Assembly: GCA_013360465.1 (NCBI GenBank) | Contig: JABWBO010000003.1 | Coordinates: 1 to 64,000, forward strand | Length of the DNA stretch: 64,000 nt | From: Anaerolineae bacterium | Lineage (GTDB): Bacteria > Chloroflexota > Anaerolineae > Aggregatilineales > Phototrophicaceae | Direction: 5' to 3' | Shown: one piece after another, positions 7,935 to 16,147 of the stretch | Layout of the letters: every line of letters begins with the position of its first letter | Numbering within the stretch: position 1 is the first letter of the stretch | Translations under genes and position numbers: made by a program | Notes under the pieces: generated by a model | The model's input: the letters and a program-made list of their open reading frames with translations, nothing else | Databases searched by the model: none | What the model was told of the DNA's origin: nothing

Positions 7935-9788
7935 TTGGCGAACCCAAGCCTGGAATCGAAGCTCGCGGCAGACTATGAAGCAGTTCGACACCGCGAATAC
8001 GAACTCATCACGAGCTTGTTGGAAGTTGTCCCGCGCATCGACGGTTTGCAAGAAAACAGCGCAGCCCATCTGCGTGACGCGCTCTTCCATGCGGACCACC
8101 CCTACATGATCGTCTTCGTCGGTCCCTTCAATGCCGGAAAATCCAGCCTGATTAACGCCCTGCTGGGCGAACATGACCTGCTGCCAATCGGTCCGACGCC
8201 GACAACCGACCGGATCAGCATCCTACGCTGGGGCGATGAGCTGACGCGCAGCCGAAGCGGTGATGTCGAAACAGTGTTTTACCCATCGCCTCTGCTGCAC
8301 AAGGTCAGCTTTGTCGATACGCCGGGGCTGGAATCGGTCTTTCAGAAGCACGAGGATATCACCCGCCGCTTTCTGCATCGCAGCGACACCGTTCTGCTGG
8401 TCATGCTGGCGACTCAGGCGATGACCCAGGGTAATCTGGACAACCTCCAGTTCCTGAAAGAGTATGGCAAGAACGTCATCCTGGTCCTGAACCAGATCGA
8501 CCTGCTTTCAACTGACGAAATCGAGACAGTGCGCCAGTACGTGCTGGATCAAAGCCAGAGCAAGTTGGGCTTCAAGCCTGAACTTTGGCTGACTTCATCG
8601 AAGATCGCCACTTCTGCGCGCCTTCCCGATGGCAGCATCGACGAAGTTCGGTGGAAAGAAAGCGGGCTGCACCAGATCGAAGCCTTCGTCGACCGGCAGC
8701 TGAATGACACCGCGCGGCTGCGGCAGAAATTGCAGACGCCGCTGCAGATCATTCAGAATGTGCATCAGCAGTCGCTGACGGCGCTGAAAGCGAACCAATC
8801 GGCGCTCGACCACTACCAGAGCATCGCCCAGAATATCGAGGGACAAGTCACCGTCTGCAAGCGCGAGCAGGAGCGTACCGTCAAGACAGTCAGCGACGAT
8901 TTGCACGGAAGGTTCGATGCGGCAGCCGAACGCGGCGGTGAGGCGCTGCGGGAACAGTTCCATCCCGCCCGCGCTTTTGCCTCGATAGGGCGCGGCATTC
9001 TGGAACTGGTCGGTTTGAGCGGATTGGCGCGTGCGCGTTCTGGCGGCTCTTACGTTCGCGCGGCGTTCGAGAAGCACAAGGTATTTGAAGCGGTGCGCGA
9101 GATTCCAGGCGTGGCGGATCAGCTTGCGCCGCGCCTGGAAGGAAGAGACATCCAGGACCTGGACGATCTTGTCAAGTATGCGCGCCGGGAAGTCGATGCG
9201 CTGCCTGCGGTCATTCAGCAGAAGGTGATCGGCGTGATTCAGACGCCGGTTCGCTACGAGCGCGCCGCCCTAATCAACATCCGTAAGGACCTGGATGCGC
9301 TGGTAGACGAAGCGAGTACGCTAGAGACGGAAGATGTCGAGCGCGCCCTGCGTAACACCATCCTTTACCTCGCCGCCTATGAGCTTTTGCTGCTGGTTTT
9401 CCTGGTCTTTTCGATCATCGCCTTTCCCATCGGCGAGCCGAATTCACCCCTGCCAGCCATCATCATCATCCTGTTGGCGCTGGCGCTCTTCGGAATCGCC
9501 TTTCTGCCCCTGCGCGGTCGGCTGACCGAAAACCGCTTCCGCAAGCGTATCGCGGATATTGAGTCGCGCTATATCGAAGTGCTGCGACAGGCGGCGAACA
9601 AGCAGATCGCCTACGGTTTGCAGCTGCGCCGCGACGCGGTCGCCCCGGTGACGCGTATGCTGGAAGCGCAGACCGAGACGCAGATGGACCAGATGAAACG
9701 GTTGCAAGCCGCCGGGCAGGAGTTGACCGCCATTGAAGGCGCGGTTGGCGCCATCGGTAAGTCTGTGCTGTCGATACTGAGAGGATAA
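7935..9788 (+). CDS. bacterial dynamin-like GTPase, first of a pair
   Basis: A 617-residue large GTPase. The GTPase motifs are clear: P-loop GPFNAGKSS at about 63-71, switch threonines in TPTTD near 88-92, DTPG at about 128-131 and NQID at about 186-189. Long helical stalk regions follow, and a two-helix hydrophobic hairpin lies near residues 475-535 as in the membrane-inserting paddle of bacterial dynamins, then a coiled tail. Family members bind and remodel membranes by GTP-driven assembly. The TTG start follows GCGAGAAG. The second dynamin gene begins 4 bases after this stop. Its role here is unknown; known pairs act in membrane repair, vesicle release or phage tolerance. Confidence 0.9.
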   Translation: MANPSLESKLAADYEAVRHREYELITSLLEVVPRIDGLQENSAAHLRDALFHADHPYMIVFVGPFNAGKSSLINALLGEHDLLPIGPTPTTDRISILRWGDELTRSRSGDVETVFYPSPLLHKVSFVDTPGLESVFQKHEDITRRFLHRSDTVLLVMLATQAMTQGNLDNLQFLKEYGKNVILVLNQIDLLSTDEIETVRQYVLDQSQSKLGFKPELWLTSSKIATSARLPDGSIDEVRWKESGLHQIEAFVDRQLNDTARLRQKLQTPLQIIQNVHQQSLTALKANQSALDHYQSIAQNIEGQVTVCKREQERTVKTVSDDLHGRFDAAAERGGEALREQFHPARAFASIGRGILELVGLSGLARARSGGSYVRAAFEKHKVFEAVREIPGVADQLAPRLEGRDIQDLDDLVKYARREVDALPAVIQQKVIGVIQTPVRYERAALINIRKDLDALVDEASTLETEDVERALRNTILYLAAYELLLLVFLVFSIIAFPIGEPNSPLPAIIIILLALALFGIAFLPLRGRLTENRFRKRIADIESRYIEVLRQAANKQIAYGLQLRRDAVAPVTRMLEAQTETQMDQMKRLQAAGQELTAIEGAVGAIGKSVLSILRG

Positions 9789-9792
9789 GCTG

Positions 9793-11574
9793 GTGGAATC
9801 CCCTGTTCTCACGCCGGTTGAGGGTCAACTGGCAGCACTGCGCGAGCGCGAGATAACGGCTGTGGTCGAAGCCGCCGGAACCCTGGCAGAACTGGGCGAT
9901 ACGGCGGTAGAAGATCGCAAACGCCTGCTCGACATAGCAGAAGATTTGCGCGATCTGTTTTTTCTCGTCGTAGTCATCGGCGAATTCAATGCCGGTAAAT
10001 CGACGTTCATTAATGCGCTCCTGGCGGATGAACTGCTGGCGATGGGCATCACGCCGACAACCGAGGCGATACATATCATCAAGCACGGCGACAGCGGCAC
10101 GCGCAAACCGAACATGCGCCCCGATGGGCTGTATGAGTGGCGGCATCCTAATACCGGCGCGCCGGGAGTCGCCCTGGTCGATACTCCGGGTACCGGTTCG
10201 GTCTTTCAGAAGCATGAACAGACCGCCAAAGCCTTCCTGCACCGCAGCGATCTGGTCATCTTCGTGATTTCGGCAAAGCGCGCCTTCGCCGAGACAGAAC
10301 GCCTCTACCTGAGCATCGCCCGCGACTTCGGTAAGAAGATCATCCTTGTCGTCAATCAGACTGATCTTCTGGAACCATCGGAACGGCAGCAGGTGCGGCG
10401 CTTCGTCGAGCAGCAGGTTGAGGAGCTGCTCGACATCAAACCGCTGATCTTCATGACCTCCTCTAAAGAGGCGCTGCGCGCCGCCCGCGCCGGGGAATCT
10501 GATCAGCAGGGCATCGAAGCCGTGCGTGCCCATCTGCGCGGCATGTTCAGCGAAGCTCCACCAGCGCGGCAGAAGCTCCTCGCACAGCTTTCCACCGCTG
10601 AACGCATCGTGAATCGGCATTACGAAGCGGTCAAGGGAAACGCTGATCTCGTCGGTGTCGATAAGAACCGGCTTGAGGACATTCAGCGCGAGATCGATCA
10701 GCAGTCAACCGGACTTTCAGGACAGCTCTCCGCCGCACGCGCTCAGATCGACTCGGTGTTCGAGGCGATGCGCCTGCGCGGGTTGAACTTCATCACCAGG
10801 AATCTATCCATTCGCAATATGGCACGCCCCACCTCGCGCGAGATGCTGCAAACTCAGTTTCAGGATGAGGTGGTCGGTCGAGCGCTGCGTGATGTCGGCG
10901 AAGCGACCGACAGCTATGTCAACGCGCTGGTAGACAGCAGCCGCGCCTACTGGCGCGGGGTCATTGACCGTTTGAATCAGCTTCAGCGGCTGCTGGATCA
11001 GGAGTTGAGTGGGCTGGATGCCGGCATCTACGCGGAGCAGCGCGAAGCCCTGCAAGAGGCGATTCGAATCGCCGATGCGGAACTTAAATCGTATTCCACA
11101 GGTAGAGTCATCGCCGGCATACAGGAAACCTTCAGGACCAACCTGAACGGCTTCGCGCTCAGCAGCGGCGCAGCCGTCGTCGGTTTGATCATCACCCTGC
11201 TGGGTGTTGGCGCGCCCGGTCCCCTGATCGGCGTCGGCGCGGCGGTGCTGGCGCTCCCGGCGGTGCTGGTCGGCGCACCGATCACGTTGGTGGGCGGCGT
11301 CGTCGCGGTGCGTTATCTGCGCCGCGTCTCGGAAGATTCCAAGCGCGAGCTGAACGGCAAGATCGATGCGCTGCTGCTGACCTACCACCAGGCGCTTGAT
11401 GATCTCACACAAAAGGAGCGCAATCGGCTCTCCCAGTACGGCGCGCAGGTACTCGCACCGATCTTCAGCCGGCTGCGCGTACTCAATGAGCGCTACCAGA
11501 CCCAATTGGACCGTGTTTCCGACAATCGGACGACGCTGGAGACGCTGCGCAGGGAGATCGATACCGCATCCTGA
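9793..11574 (+). CDS. bacterial dynamin-like GTPase, second of a pair
   Basis: A 593-residue paralogue of the preceding gene. P-loop GEFNAGKST is at about 63-71, TPTTE follows as switch I, then DTPGTGSVFQKHE, and NQTD as the G4 motif. The hydrophobic hairpin, near residues 450-510, is Gly/Ala-rich and differs from that of its partner, so the two probably insert differently. Both proteins share FNAGKS and SVFQKHE around the nucleotide site, which suggests duplication. The GTG start overlaps no coding sequence and is preceded by AGGAT. Tight spacing suggests equal expression and a hetero-oligomer, as for other paired bacterial dynamins; that is inference. Confidence 0.9.
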   Translation: MESPVLTPVEGQLAALREREITAVVEAAGTLAELGDTAVEDRKRLLDIAEDLRDLFFLVVVIGEFNAGKSTFINALLADELLAMGITPTTEAIHIIKHGDSGTRKPNMRPDGLYEWRHPNTGAPGVALVDTPGTGSVFQKHEQTAKAFLHRSDLVIFVISAKRAFAETERLYLSIARDFGKKIILVVNQTDLLEPSERQQVRRFVEQQVEELLDIKPLIFMTSSKEALRAARAGESDQQGIEAVRAHLRGMFSEAPPARQKLLAQLSTAERIVNRHYEAVKGNADLVGVDKNRLEDIQREIDQQSTGLSGQLSAARAQIDSVFEAMRLRGLNFITRNLSIRNMARPTSREMLQTQFQDEVVGRALRDVGEATDSYVNALVDSSRAYWRGVIDRLNQLQRLLDQELSGLDAGIYAEQREALQEAIRIADAELKSYSTGRVIAGIQETFRTNLNGFALSSGAAVVGLIITLLGVGAPGPLIGVGAAVLALPAVLVGAPITLVGGVVAVRYLRRVSEDSKRELNGKIDALLLTYHQALDDLTQKERNRLSQYGAQVLAPIFSRLRVLNERYQTQLDRVSDNRTTLETLRREIDTAS

Positions 11575-11598
11575 CAGGATCGGCTGCCAACGGGGGTA

Positions 11599-11618
11599 GC
11601 GGCGGGGACTTCCGCCGC
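11599..11618 (+). terminator. hairpin after the dynamin operon
   Basis: GCGGCGG (11599-11605) pairs perfectly with CCGCCGC (11612-11618) over a 6-base loop, followed by CCTTC. The T-run is weak, but the position 25 bases after the stop fits a terminator. Confidence 0.5.
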
Positions 11619-11620
11619 CC

Positions 11621-11649
11621 TTCAGAAACACAGGACGCTGTGTTATGCT
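11621..11649 (+). promoter_or_regulatory. candidate promoter for aspS
   Basis: TTCAGA at 11621-11626, a 17-base spacer and TATGCT at 11644-11649, each matching four of six consensus bases. It lies directly after the upstream hairpin and about 40 bases before the aspS start. Confidence 0.4.
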
Positions 11650-11691
11650 TTGCCCTGCTTAAGCCAAACCCACGCAGGAGCAGTATTTTCC

Positions 11692-13491
11692 ATGTTAAAG
11701 ACTCATCACTGCGGCGAGCTGCGGCTCGAACATGTTGGACAGCACGTTTCCGTGGCAGGTTGGGTTCATCGCCGGCGCGACCAGGGTGGATTGATCTTCC
11801 TCGACCTGCGCGACCGATCCGGCATCGTCCAGGTGCGAATCGATGAGCAAGATCAGCCTGCTGCGCACGCTGCCGGCAGCAGCCTGCGCAGCGAATTCGT
11901 CGTCCAGGTCATCGGCACCGTGGTGGCGCGTCCAGAGGGAACAGCTAATCCTGAGCTGCCAACCGGCGAGGTCGAAGTCGTGCCGGAATCGGTCGTGGTG
12001 TTGAATGCTTCGAAGGTTCCCCCCTTCCTGGTCAACCGTGAAGACGTGGTCGATGAAGAAGCGAAGATGCGCTTTCGCTATCTCTATCTGCGCCGTCCTA
12101 ATGTGCAGAAGAACATCATCCTGCGCCATCAGGTCGTGAAGTTCATTCGCGATTATCTGGATGAGCGCGGTTTCGTCGAGATCGAAACACCGATCCTCTT
12201 CAAGACGACGCCTGAGGGCGCGCGCGATTTTCTCGTGCCCAGCCGCCTGAACCCCGGCACGTTCTACGCGCTGCCGCAAAGCCCGCAGCAGTTGAAGCAG
12301 CTGCTCATGGTGGCGGGTTATGAACGCTACTTCCAGATCGCCCGCTGCTTCCGCGACGAGGACCTACGTGGCAACCGCCAGCCGGAGTTCACTCAGCTTG
12401 ACCTGGAAATGAGCTTCGTTCAGCGCGACGATGTTATGGCGCTGATCGAAGGACTGATGACCACGATGGCGAACAAATTCGTGCCGGAAAAGCAGCTCCT
12501 CACCCGCCCCTTCCAGCGCCTCACGTACACCGAGGTAATGGAAAAGTATGGGTCTGATAAGCCCGACCTGCGCTATGATCTGGCGGCGGTCGATGTCACG
12601 GATATTGCCGGCAAGAGCGGTTTTCCGATCTTCGTGCAGAACGCCGGCGAGGGCAAGCCGATCAAGGCGATTCGTGTGCCCAAGATGGGCGCGAACAGCG
12701 GTATGCAGCTGCGCAAAGAGACGGCGAACCTCGAAGATCTGGTGCGCACCGTCGGCGCTAAAGGCTTGGCGTGGATGGCGATACCCGAAAAAGAAGATGA
12801 AGAGGTCAAGGGACCGATCGGCAAGTATTTCACCGTCGATCAGAAGCTTGAACTCTTCGCACGCGTCGGCATCCAGCCCGGCGACCTGGTACTCTTTACC
12901 TCGGACCAGCGCGACATTGTCTATGCAGTGGTCGATACTCTGCGCCGTCATCTTGCCGAAAAGCTCGAGCTTGCTGATCCGAACGTCCTGGCGTTCGCCT
13001 GGGTGATCGACTTTCCGCTGTTCTTTTGGAGCGAGGAAGAGCAGCGCTGGGACCCATCGCAGCACATGTTCACCATGCCGGTTCCCGAAGACGTGCCGTA
13101 TCTGGACAGCGATCCTGGCAAAGCGCGCGGCTCGCAGTATGACCTGATCTGCAATGGTCAGGAAGTGGCGGGCGGCAGCATCCGCATTCATGAGCGTGCC
13201 GTCCAGGAGAAGATCTTCCCACTGATCGGGCAAACTATGGAGCGCGCCAAGGAACAGTTCGGGCACATGCTGGAAGCGTTCGAATATGGAACGCCGCCGC
13301 ACGGTGGCATCGCTTCCGGCATCGACCGGCTGATCATGGTGCTGAGCGGAGAAACCAACATCCGCGAGGTGATGGCGTTCCCTAAGACGCAGAACGGCGC
13401 GGACTTGATGGCTGGTGCGCCGTCTCCAGCGGAAGCACGCCAGCTTGCGGACCTCTTCATCCGGGTCGTCGAGCCGGCAAAGAAAAGCTGA
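11692..13491 (+). CDS. aspS: aspartyl-tRNA synthetase
   Basis: Class II synthetase charging tRNA-Asp (possibly also tRNA-Asn). At 599 residues it has bacterial-type length: an OB-fold anticodon-binding domain (GWVHRRRDQGGLIFLDLRDRSG region), the catalytic core with motif 2 FRDEDLRGNRQPEFTQLDLE, the bacterial GAD insertion and motif 3 GIASGIDRL. The start chosen is ATG 11692, 11 bases after GGAG; a GTG/ATG extension from 11650 lacks a binding site and adds residues not typical of the family. gatCAB is not in the window, so discriminating versus non-discriminating activity cannot be judged. Confidence 0.96.
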   Translation: MLKTHHCGELRLEHVGQHVSVAGWVHRRRDQGGLIFLDLRDRSGIVQVRIDEQDQPAAHAAGSSLRSEFVVQVIGTVVARPEGTANPELPTGEVEVVPESVVVLNASKVPPFLVNREDVVDEEAKMRFRYLYLRRPNVQKNIILRHQVVKFIRDYLDERGFVEIETPILFKTTPEGARDFLVPSRLNPGTFYALPQSPQQLKQLLMVAGYERYFQIARCFRDEDLRGNRQPEFTQLDLEMSFVQRDDVMALIEGLMTTMANKFVPEKQLLTRPFQRLTYTEVMEKYGSDKPDLRYDLAAVDVTDIAGKSGFPIFVQNAGEGKPIKAIRVPKMGANSGMQLRKETANLEDLVRTVGAKGLAWMAIPEKEDEEVKGPIGKYFTVDQKLELFARVGIQPGDLVLFTSDQRDIVYAVVDTLRRHLAEKLELADPNVLAFAWVIDFPLFFWSEEEQRWDPSQHMFTMPVPEDVPYLDSDPGKARGSQYDLICNGQEVAGGSIRIHERAVQEKIFPLIGQTMERAKEQFGHMLEAFEYGTPPHGGIASGIDRLIMVLSGETNIREVMAFPKTQNGADLMAGAPSPAEARQLADLFIRVVEPAKKS

Positions 13492-13520
13492 GCCAGTGAG
13501 CGATTTGGAAGCTAGGAGAC

Positions 13521-13550
13521 GGGGGAGCCGCTCGCACGAGCGGCTCCCCC
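13521..13550 (+). terminator. rho-independent terminator after aspS
   Basis: A perfect 14-bp stem, 13521-13534 with 13537-13550, is followed by GTTCTTGTTC. It lies 30 bases after the aspS stop and could also act on the convergent channel gene. Confidence 0.85.
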
Positions 13551-13592
13551 GTTCTTGTTCGGGAAGTCGGTTGATGAGGGACAGATGGCAGC

Positions 13593-14249
13593 CTACTTGC
13601 TGTCCGCCGTCAGGATGAATCCGTGTACCAGCGCCGCGATGATAGCGCCGGCGAAAATACCCACCAGGTAGGGAATAACATAGCTGAGGTCGCCGGCAAT
13701 CAGCGCCGGTCCCAGCGTCCGCGCCGGGTTCAGCGATGCGCCGGTGAAGACGCCTCCGGCGAGGATGCTGCCGGCGAGCGCCAAGCCAATCGCCACACCC
13801 GCCAGGTCGCCGCCGTGTCCGTGAACAGCGGTCTGCCATACTGCCGTCGCCAGGAAAAAGGTCAGCACTGCCTCGAACAGCGCCGCCGTCCAGACAGCAC
13901 TCTCGGTCAGGCTGCCCTTGGTCTGCCCTGCTGCCACGATGTCGCCCGATAGAACACCCGCGACAGCCGCCGCGACGACCGCGCCGAGTAACTGGGCGAC
14001 GATATAGTACATCGCGCGGTCAATCTTGATCTTGCCGCCGATGAGCAGGCTCACAGTGATTGCCGGGTTGACATGCGCGCCGGAGATCTTGCCGAAACTG
14101 TAGGCGATACCCACCAGAATCAGTCCGTGTCCGAGTGCCGCCACGGCCACGCCCTGCTGTCCGGCGATTCCGGCGGCAAAAATGCCGACAAAGACCAGCA
14201 TGAACGTCCCGATGAACTCCGCGATACTCGCTCTGATTGATTCGCTCAT
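13593..14249 (-). CDS. MIP/aquaporin-family channel
   Basis: A 218-residue six-helix channel protein with both NPA boxes, HVNPAITVS and SLNPARTLG, including the selectivity-filter arginine after the second box. By alignment to AqpZ by eye, the filter position normally occupied by His in water-specific aquaporins (helix 5, IGLALTLIHL) is not His here (IGLALAGSIL). This suggests a wider or non-water pore such as glycerol or another small neutral solute; that is inference. The start chosen is ATG 14249, which follows GGGAGAGG, rather than the GTG two codons upstream. It is convergent with aspS across a strong terminator. Confidence 0.9.
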   Translation of the reverse strand: MSESIRASIAEFIGTFMLVFVGIFAAGIAGQQGVAVAALGHGLILVGIAYSFGKISGAHVNPAITVSLLIGGKIKIDRAMYYIVAQLLGAVVAAAVAGVLSGDIVAAGQTKGSLTESAVWTAALFEAVLTFFLATAVWQTAVHGHGGDLAGVAIGLALAGSILAGGVFTGASLNPARTLGPALIAGDLSYVIPYLVGIFAGAIIAALVHGFILTADSK

Positions 14250-14369
14250 TGCCACCTCTCCCTAAAGAACCCCGCCTCATTGTCTGCGGCATACTATATC
14301 GAAACGAGCATCGAGCATCCAGCGCCAGTTAACGTTTGGTAAAGCCGCCCACGCTCCGGGCGTTGCCCC

Positions 14370-14398
14370 TTTACGCCTAGTAAGTCCGCTGATATAAA
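14370..14398 (+). promoter_or_regulatory. promoter of the structured RNA
   Basis: TTTACG at 14370-14375, a 17-base spacer and TATAAA at 14393-14398. The predicted start site near 14404 coincides with the beginning of a long base-paired element, and no protein-coding gene follows on this strand before a strong terminator. Confidence 0.55.
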
Positions 14399-14403
14399 AG
14401 AGG

Positions 14404-14580
14404 ACATCCTGCTGTGTGCGTGATGTTGCGCCAACGTTTTGAGCCAACACTCCATTAACGGGATTTGGCACTGTGGCGGCAAGGTGATAGGCACGCGCTG
14501 CCAAGACCTCAACGCTAACTCAAGTCCCACCTGCGAAAGCAGGTTCAAAACTCCGCACACACGGCACAGCAGGGGTTTTT
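14404..14580 (+). ncRNA. candidate structured non-coding RNA, 6S-like shape
   Basis: About 175 bases folded by long-range pairing. A closing stem pairs CCTGCTGTG (14408-14416) with CACAGCAGG (14565-14573) perfectly, continued by TGCG (14417-14420) with CGCA (14554-14557). A second stem pairs GTTTTGAGCC (14436-14445) with GGTTCAAAAC (14542-14551) with one G-T pair. Inside are TTGGCA/TGCCAA pairing and a CCTGC-GAAA-GCAGG tetraloop hairpin, which competes with the second stem for two bases. A 9-bp outer stem followed by GGTTTTT would also help end the transcript. Size, closed ends and an internal bubble resemble 6S RNA, but I cannot match conserved 6S bases with confidence. It is not a tRNA, RNase P or SRP RNA by motif. 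No credible reading frame lies in it. Confidence 0.5.
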
Positions 14581-14582
14581 CA

Positions 14583-14598
14583 GGCGAGCATTCTCGCC
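14583..14598 (+). other. short hairpin downstream of the structured RNA
   Basis: GGCGAG (14583-14588) pairs with CTCGCC (14593-14598) over a CATT loop, directly after the T-run that ends the RNA element. It may be part of the transcript's 3' end or a processing site. Confidence 0.4.
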
Positions 14599-14617
14599 CC
14601 CAGGGAATAAATCAGGC

Positions 14618-14652
14618 GAAGGACGCGGCAGTTGCCGCGTCCTTCTTTTTTT
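14618..14652 (+). terminator. strong rho-independent terminator
   Basis: A near-perfect stem, 14618-14630 with 14633-14645, is followed by TTTTTTTG. It ends the non-coding transcript predicted from 14404 and lies just beyond the stop of the convergent AAA ATPase gene. Confidence 0.88.
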
Positions 14653-14672
14653 GCTCAACCCTTTATCAGGCA

Positions 14673-16073
14673 TCAATCGCTGTCGGATGTCGCCTTCGGA
14701 CGACGCACTGCCGCCCCTACCAGCGAAATCGGGTGGCGCTGCGTCAGAAAATCGCGCTCAGACCGAAGCTGCTTCAGCAGGCTTTGCACCGATCTTTCCA
14801 GCATATCCAGCGTGACTTCCGTCTGCCGCTCATGTGCTGCGATCATGCGCGCGTGCAGCGCCACCTCACGCACAAATGCCCCCGGCTGATTCACCAGATC
14901 GGGCACGACGGCGGCATGATTATCCTGCCAGTGTTCCCTCATGTAGTGCCTCAGCATCAGGACTGCCTGTTCCTCATCCTCGATGGTGGGAATGACGAAA
15001 ATGCGGTCGAGTCGCCCCGGTCGCTTGGAGATGCGCTCATCTATCGCTTCTGGATAGTTGGTCGTCGCCAGCAGCAGCGCCCCTTTGGGGTTGTTCGGCG
15101 ATTCGATGCCGTCGAGTACGTTCAGGACTCGCGCCTTGTCATCGCCCCGCAGATAGGCGTCGAACTCCTCCACGATCAGCAGCACCGGAAAGCGCGCCGC
15201 CGCCACCGCCTGCAGCGCCCGCTGAATCTTCTCGAAAGATGCCCCGTCGCGATCTGAACCCGAGACGTAAACGACAACGCGACCATGCCGAATAGCCAGG
15301 CGTGCCAGCGCCGCACACAACATCGTCTTGCCGGTGCCGGGGACGCCAGCAAGGAGCAGCTTTCGGAACGGCGGCAGTTTCAATTGGCGATAGATATCGA
15401 CGCCTTCATCGAAGAACGCCTCGATATCCTCCAGGATTTTAGTTTTCAGGGCGTCAGGAAGGATGACGTCGGTCCATTCGACAGTTGGGTCGAAGAAAGC
15501 GTCCGTACCGCCGATGATGTAGACATCGCGGCGGCGGCGAATGCGTGGGCGGACAGCACGGGCGCAGGCAAGCTCAAACGCCGCCCACGCCTGAAGCCGG
15601 TTTTCCGGGACGATAGCCACAGCGCTCAACTCCTGGGCATCGTCGCTCATATAGGCGCTGGCATAGACAACTTCGAAGGAAGAATCGTTTTCAGTGAAGT
15701 GAAAGATATAGGCGCCGGCGCTGGCGGTCAGCACCATCTGCCGACCGCGTGCGCCGTAATCGCTGATCGGGACGATCAGCGGGCAGTCCAGGTACTCCAT
15801 ACCACCATAACGCGCCTTCGCCCGCAGCCTACGCCCGGCTTTTACCTGTTTCTGCGCGACGCGATTGCTGCATTCCGATGATGCCCAGATTGTCACCGCT
15901 TCGACGCCGGAGTGGCGCTCGTCCCAGACTTCGCGCGCCCAGCCCACCAGCTTCTCGTAAAACATCCTGTCCACCTTTACGCGACGCCGCGCCGGGGCGA
16001 ATAGAGTCTCTAGCTCGCGTCGCGGGGTCGCAGAGCGCGGTTTTTCTTGCGCAATTCGCTTCAGGAGACTCAT
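14673..16073 (-). CDS. AAA family ATPase with N-terminal domain of unknown function
   Basis: A 466-residue protein. The N-terminal 200 residues form an uncharacterised alpha/beta region. The C-terminal half is a classic AAA module: Walker A GVPGTGKT, Walker B LLIVEEFDAY, sensor-1 ATTNYPEAID, arginine-finger region KRPGRLD and a helical lid. The first acidic residue of Walker B is Glu rather than the usual Asp, so the pair reads EE. Related proteins are the BCS1/FtsH-like unfoldase group, but no protease or membrane domain is attached. Its partner and substrate are unknown. It is divergent from the deacetylase-like gene, sharing a 74-base spacer that contains the palindromic -10-like ATTATAAT at 16091-16098. 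Confidence 0.8.
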   Translation of the reverse strand: MSLLKRIAQEKPRSATPRRELETLFAPARRRVKVDRMFYEKLVGWAREVWDERHSGVEAVTIWASSECSNRVAQKQVKAGRRLRAKARYGGMEYLDCPLIVPISDYGARGRQMVLTASAGAYIFHFTENDSSFEVVYASAYMSDDAQELSAVAIVPENRLQAWAAFELACARAVRPRIRRRRDVYIIGGTDAFFDPTVEWTDVILPDALKTKILEDIEAFFDEGVDIYRQLKLPPFRKLLLAGVPGTGKTMLCAALARLAIRHGRVVVYVSGSDRDGASFEKIQRALQAVAAARFPVLLIVEEFDAYLRGDDKARVLNVLDGIESPNNPKGALLLATTNYPEAIDERISKRPGRLDRIFVIPTIEDEEQAVLMLRHYMREHWQDNHAAVVPDLVNQPGAFVREVALHARMIAAHERQTEVTLDMLERSVQSLLKQLRSERDFLTQRHPISLVGAAVRRPKATSDSD

Positions 16074-16147
16074 CGGCGGTCGTTCGTCCCATTATAATTG
16101 TTTTCGATGATTCTCTATTCGACAGTCATGTGAAGGGTCAGCGCCTC

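Noticed and set aside
12364-13839. 491-residue antisense frame across aspS
   Set aside because: It covers conserved AspS motifs, crosses the strong terminator at 13521-13550 and runs into the channel gene.
14460-14560. tRNA-Leu-like string (GTGGCGGCAAGG ... GGTTCAAAAC)
   Set aside because: No acceptor, anticodon or T-stem pairing can be formed; the segment fits the longer structured RNA instead.
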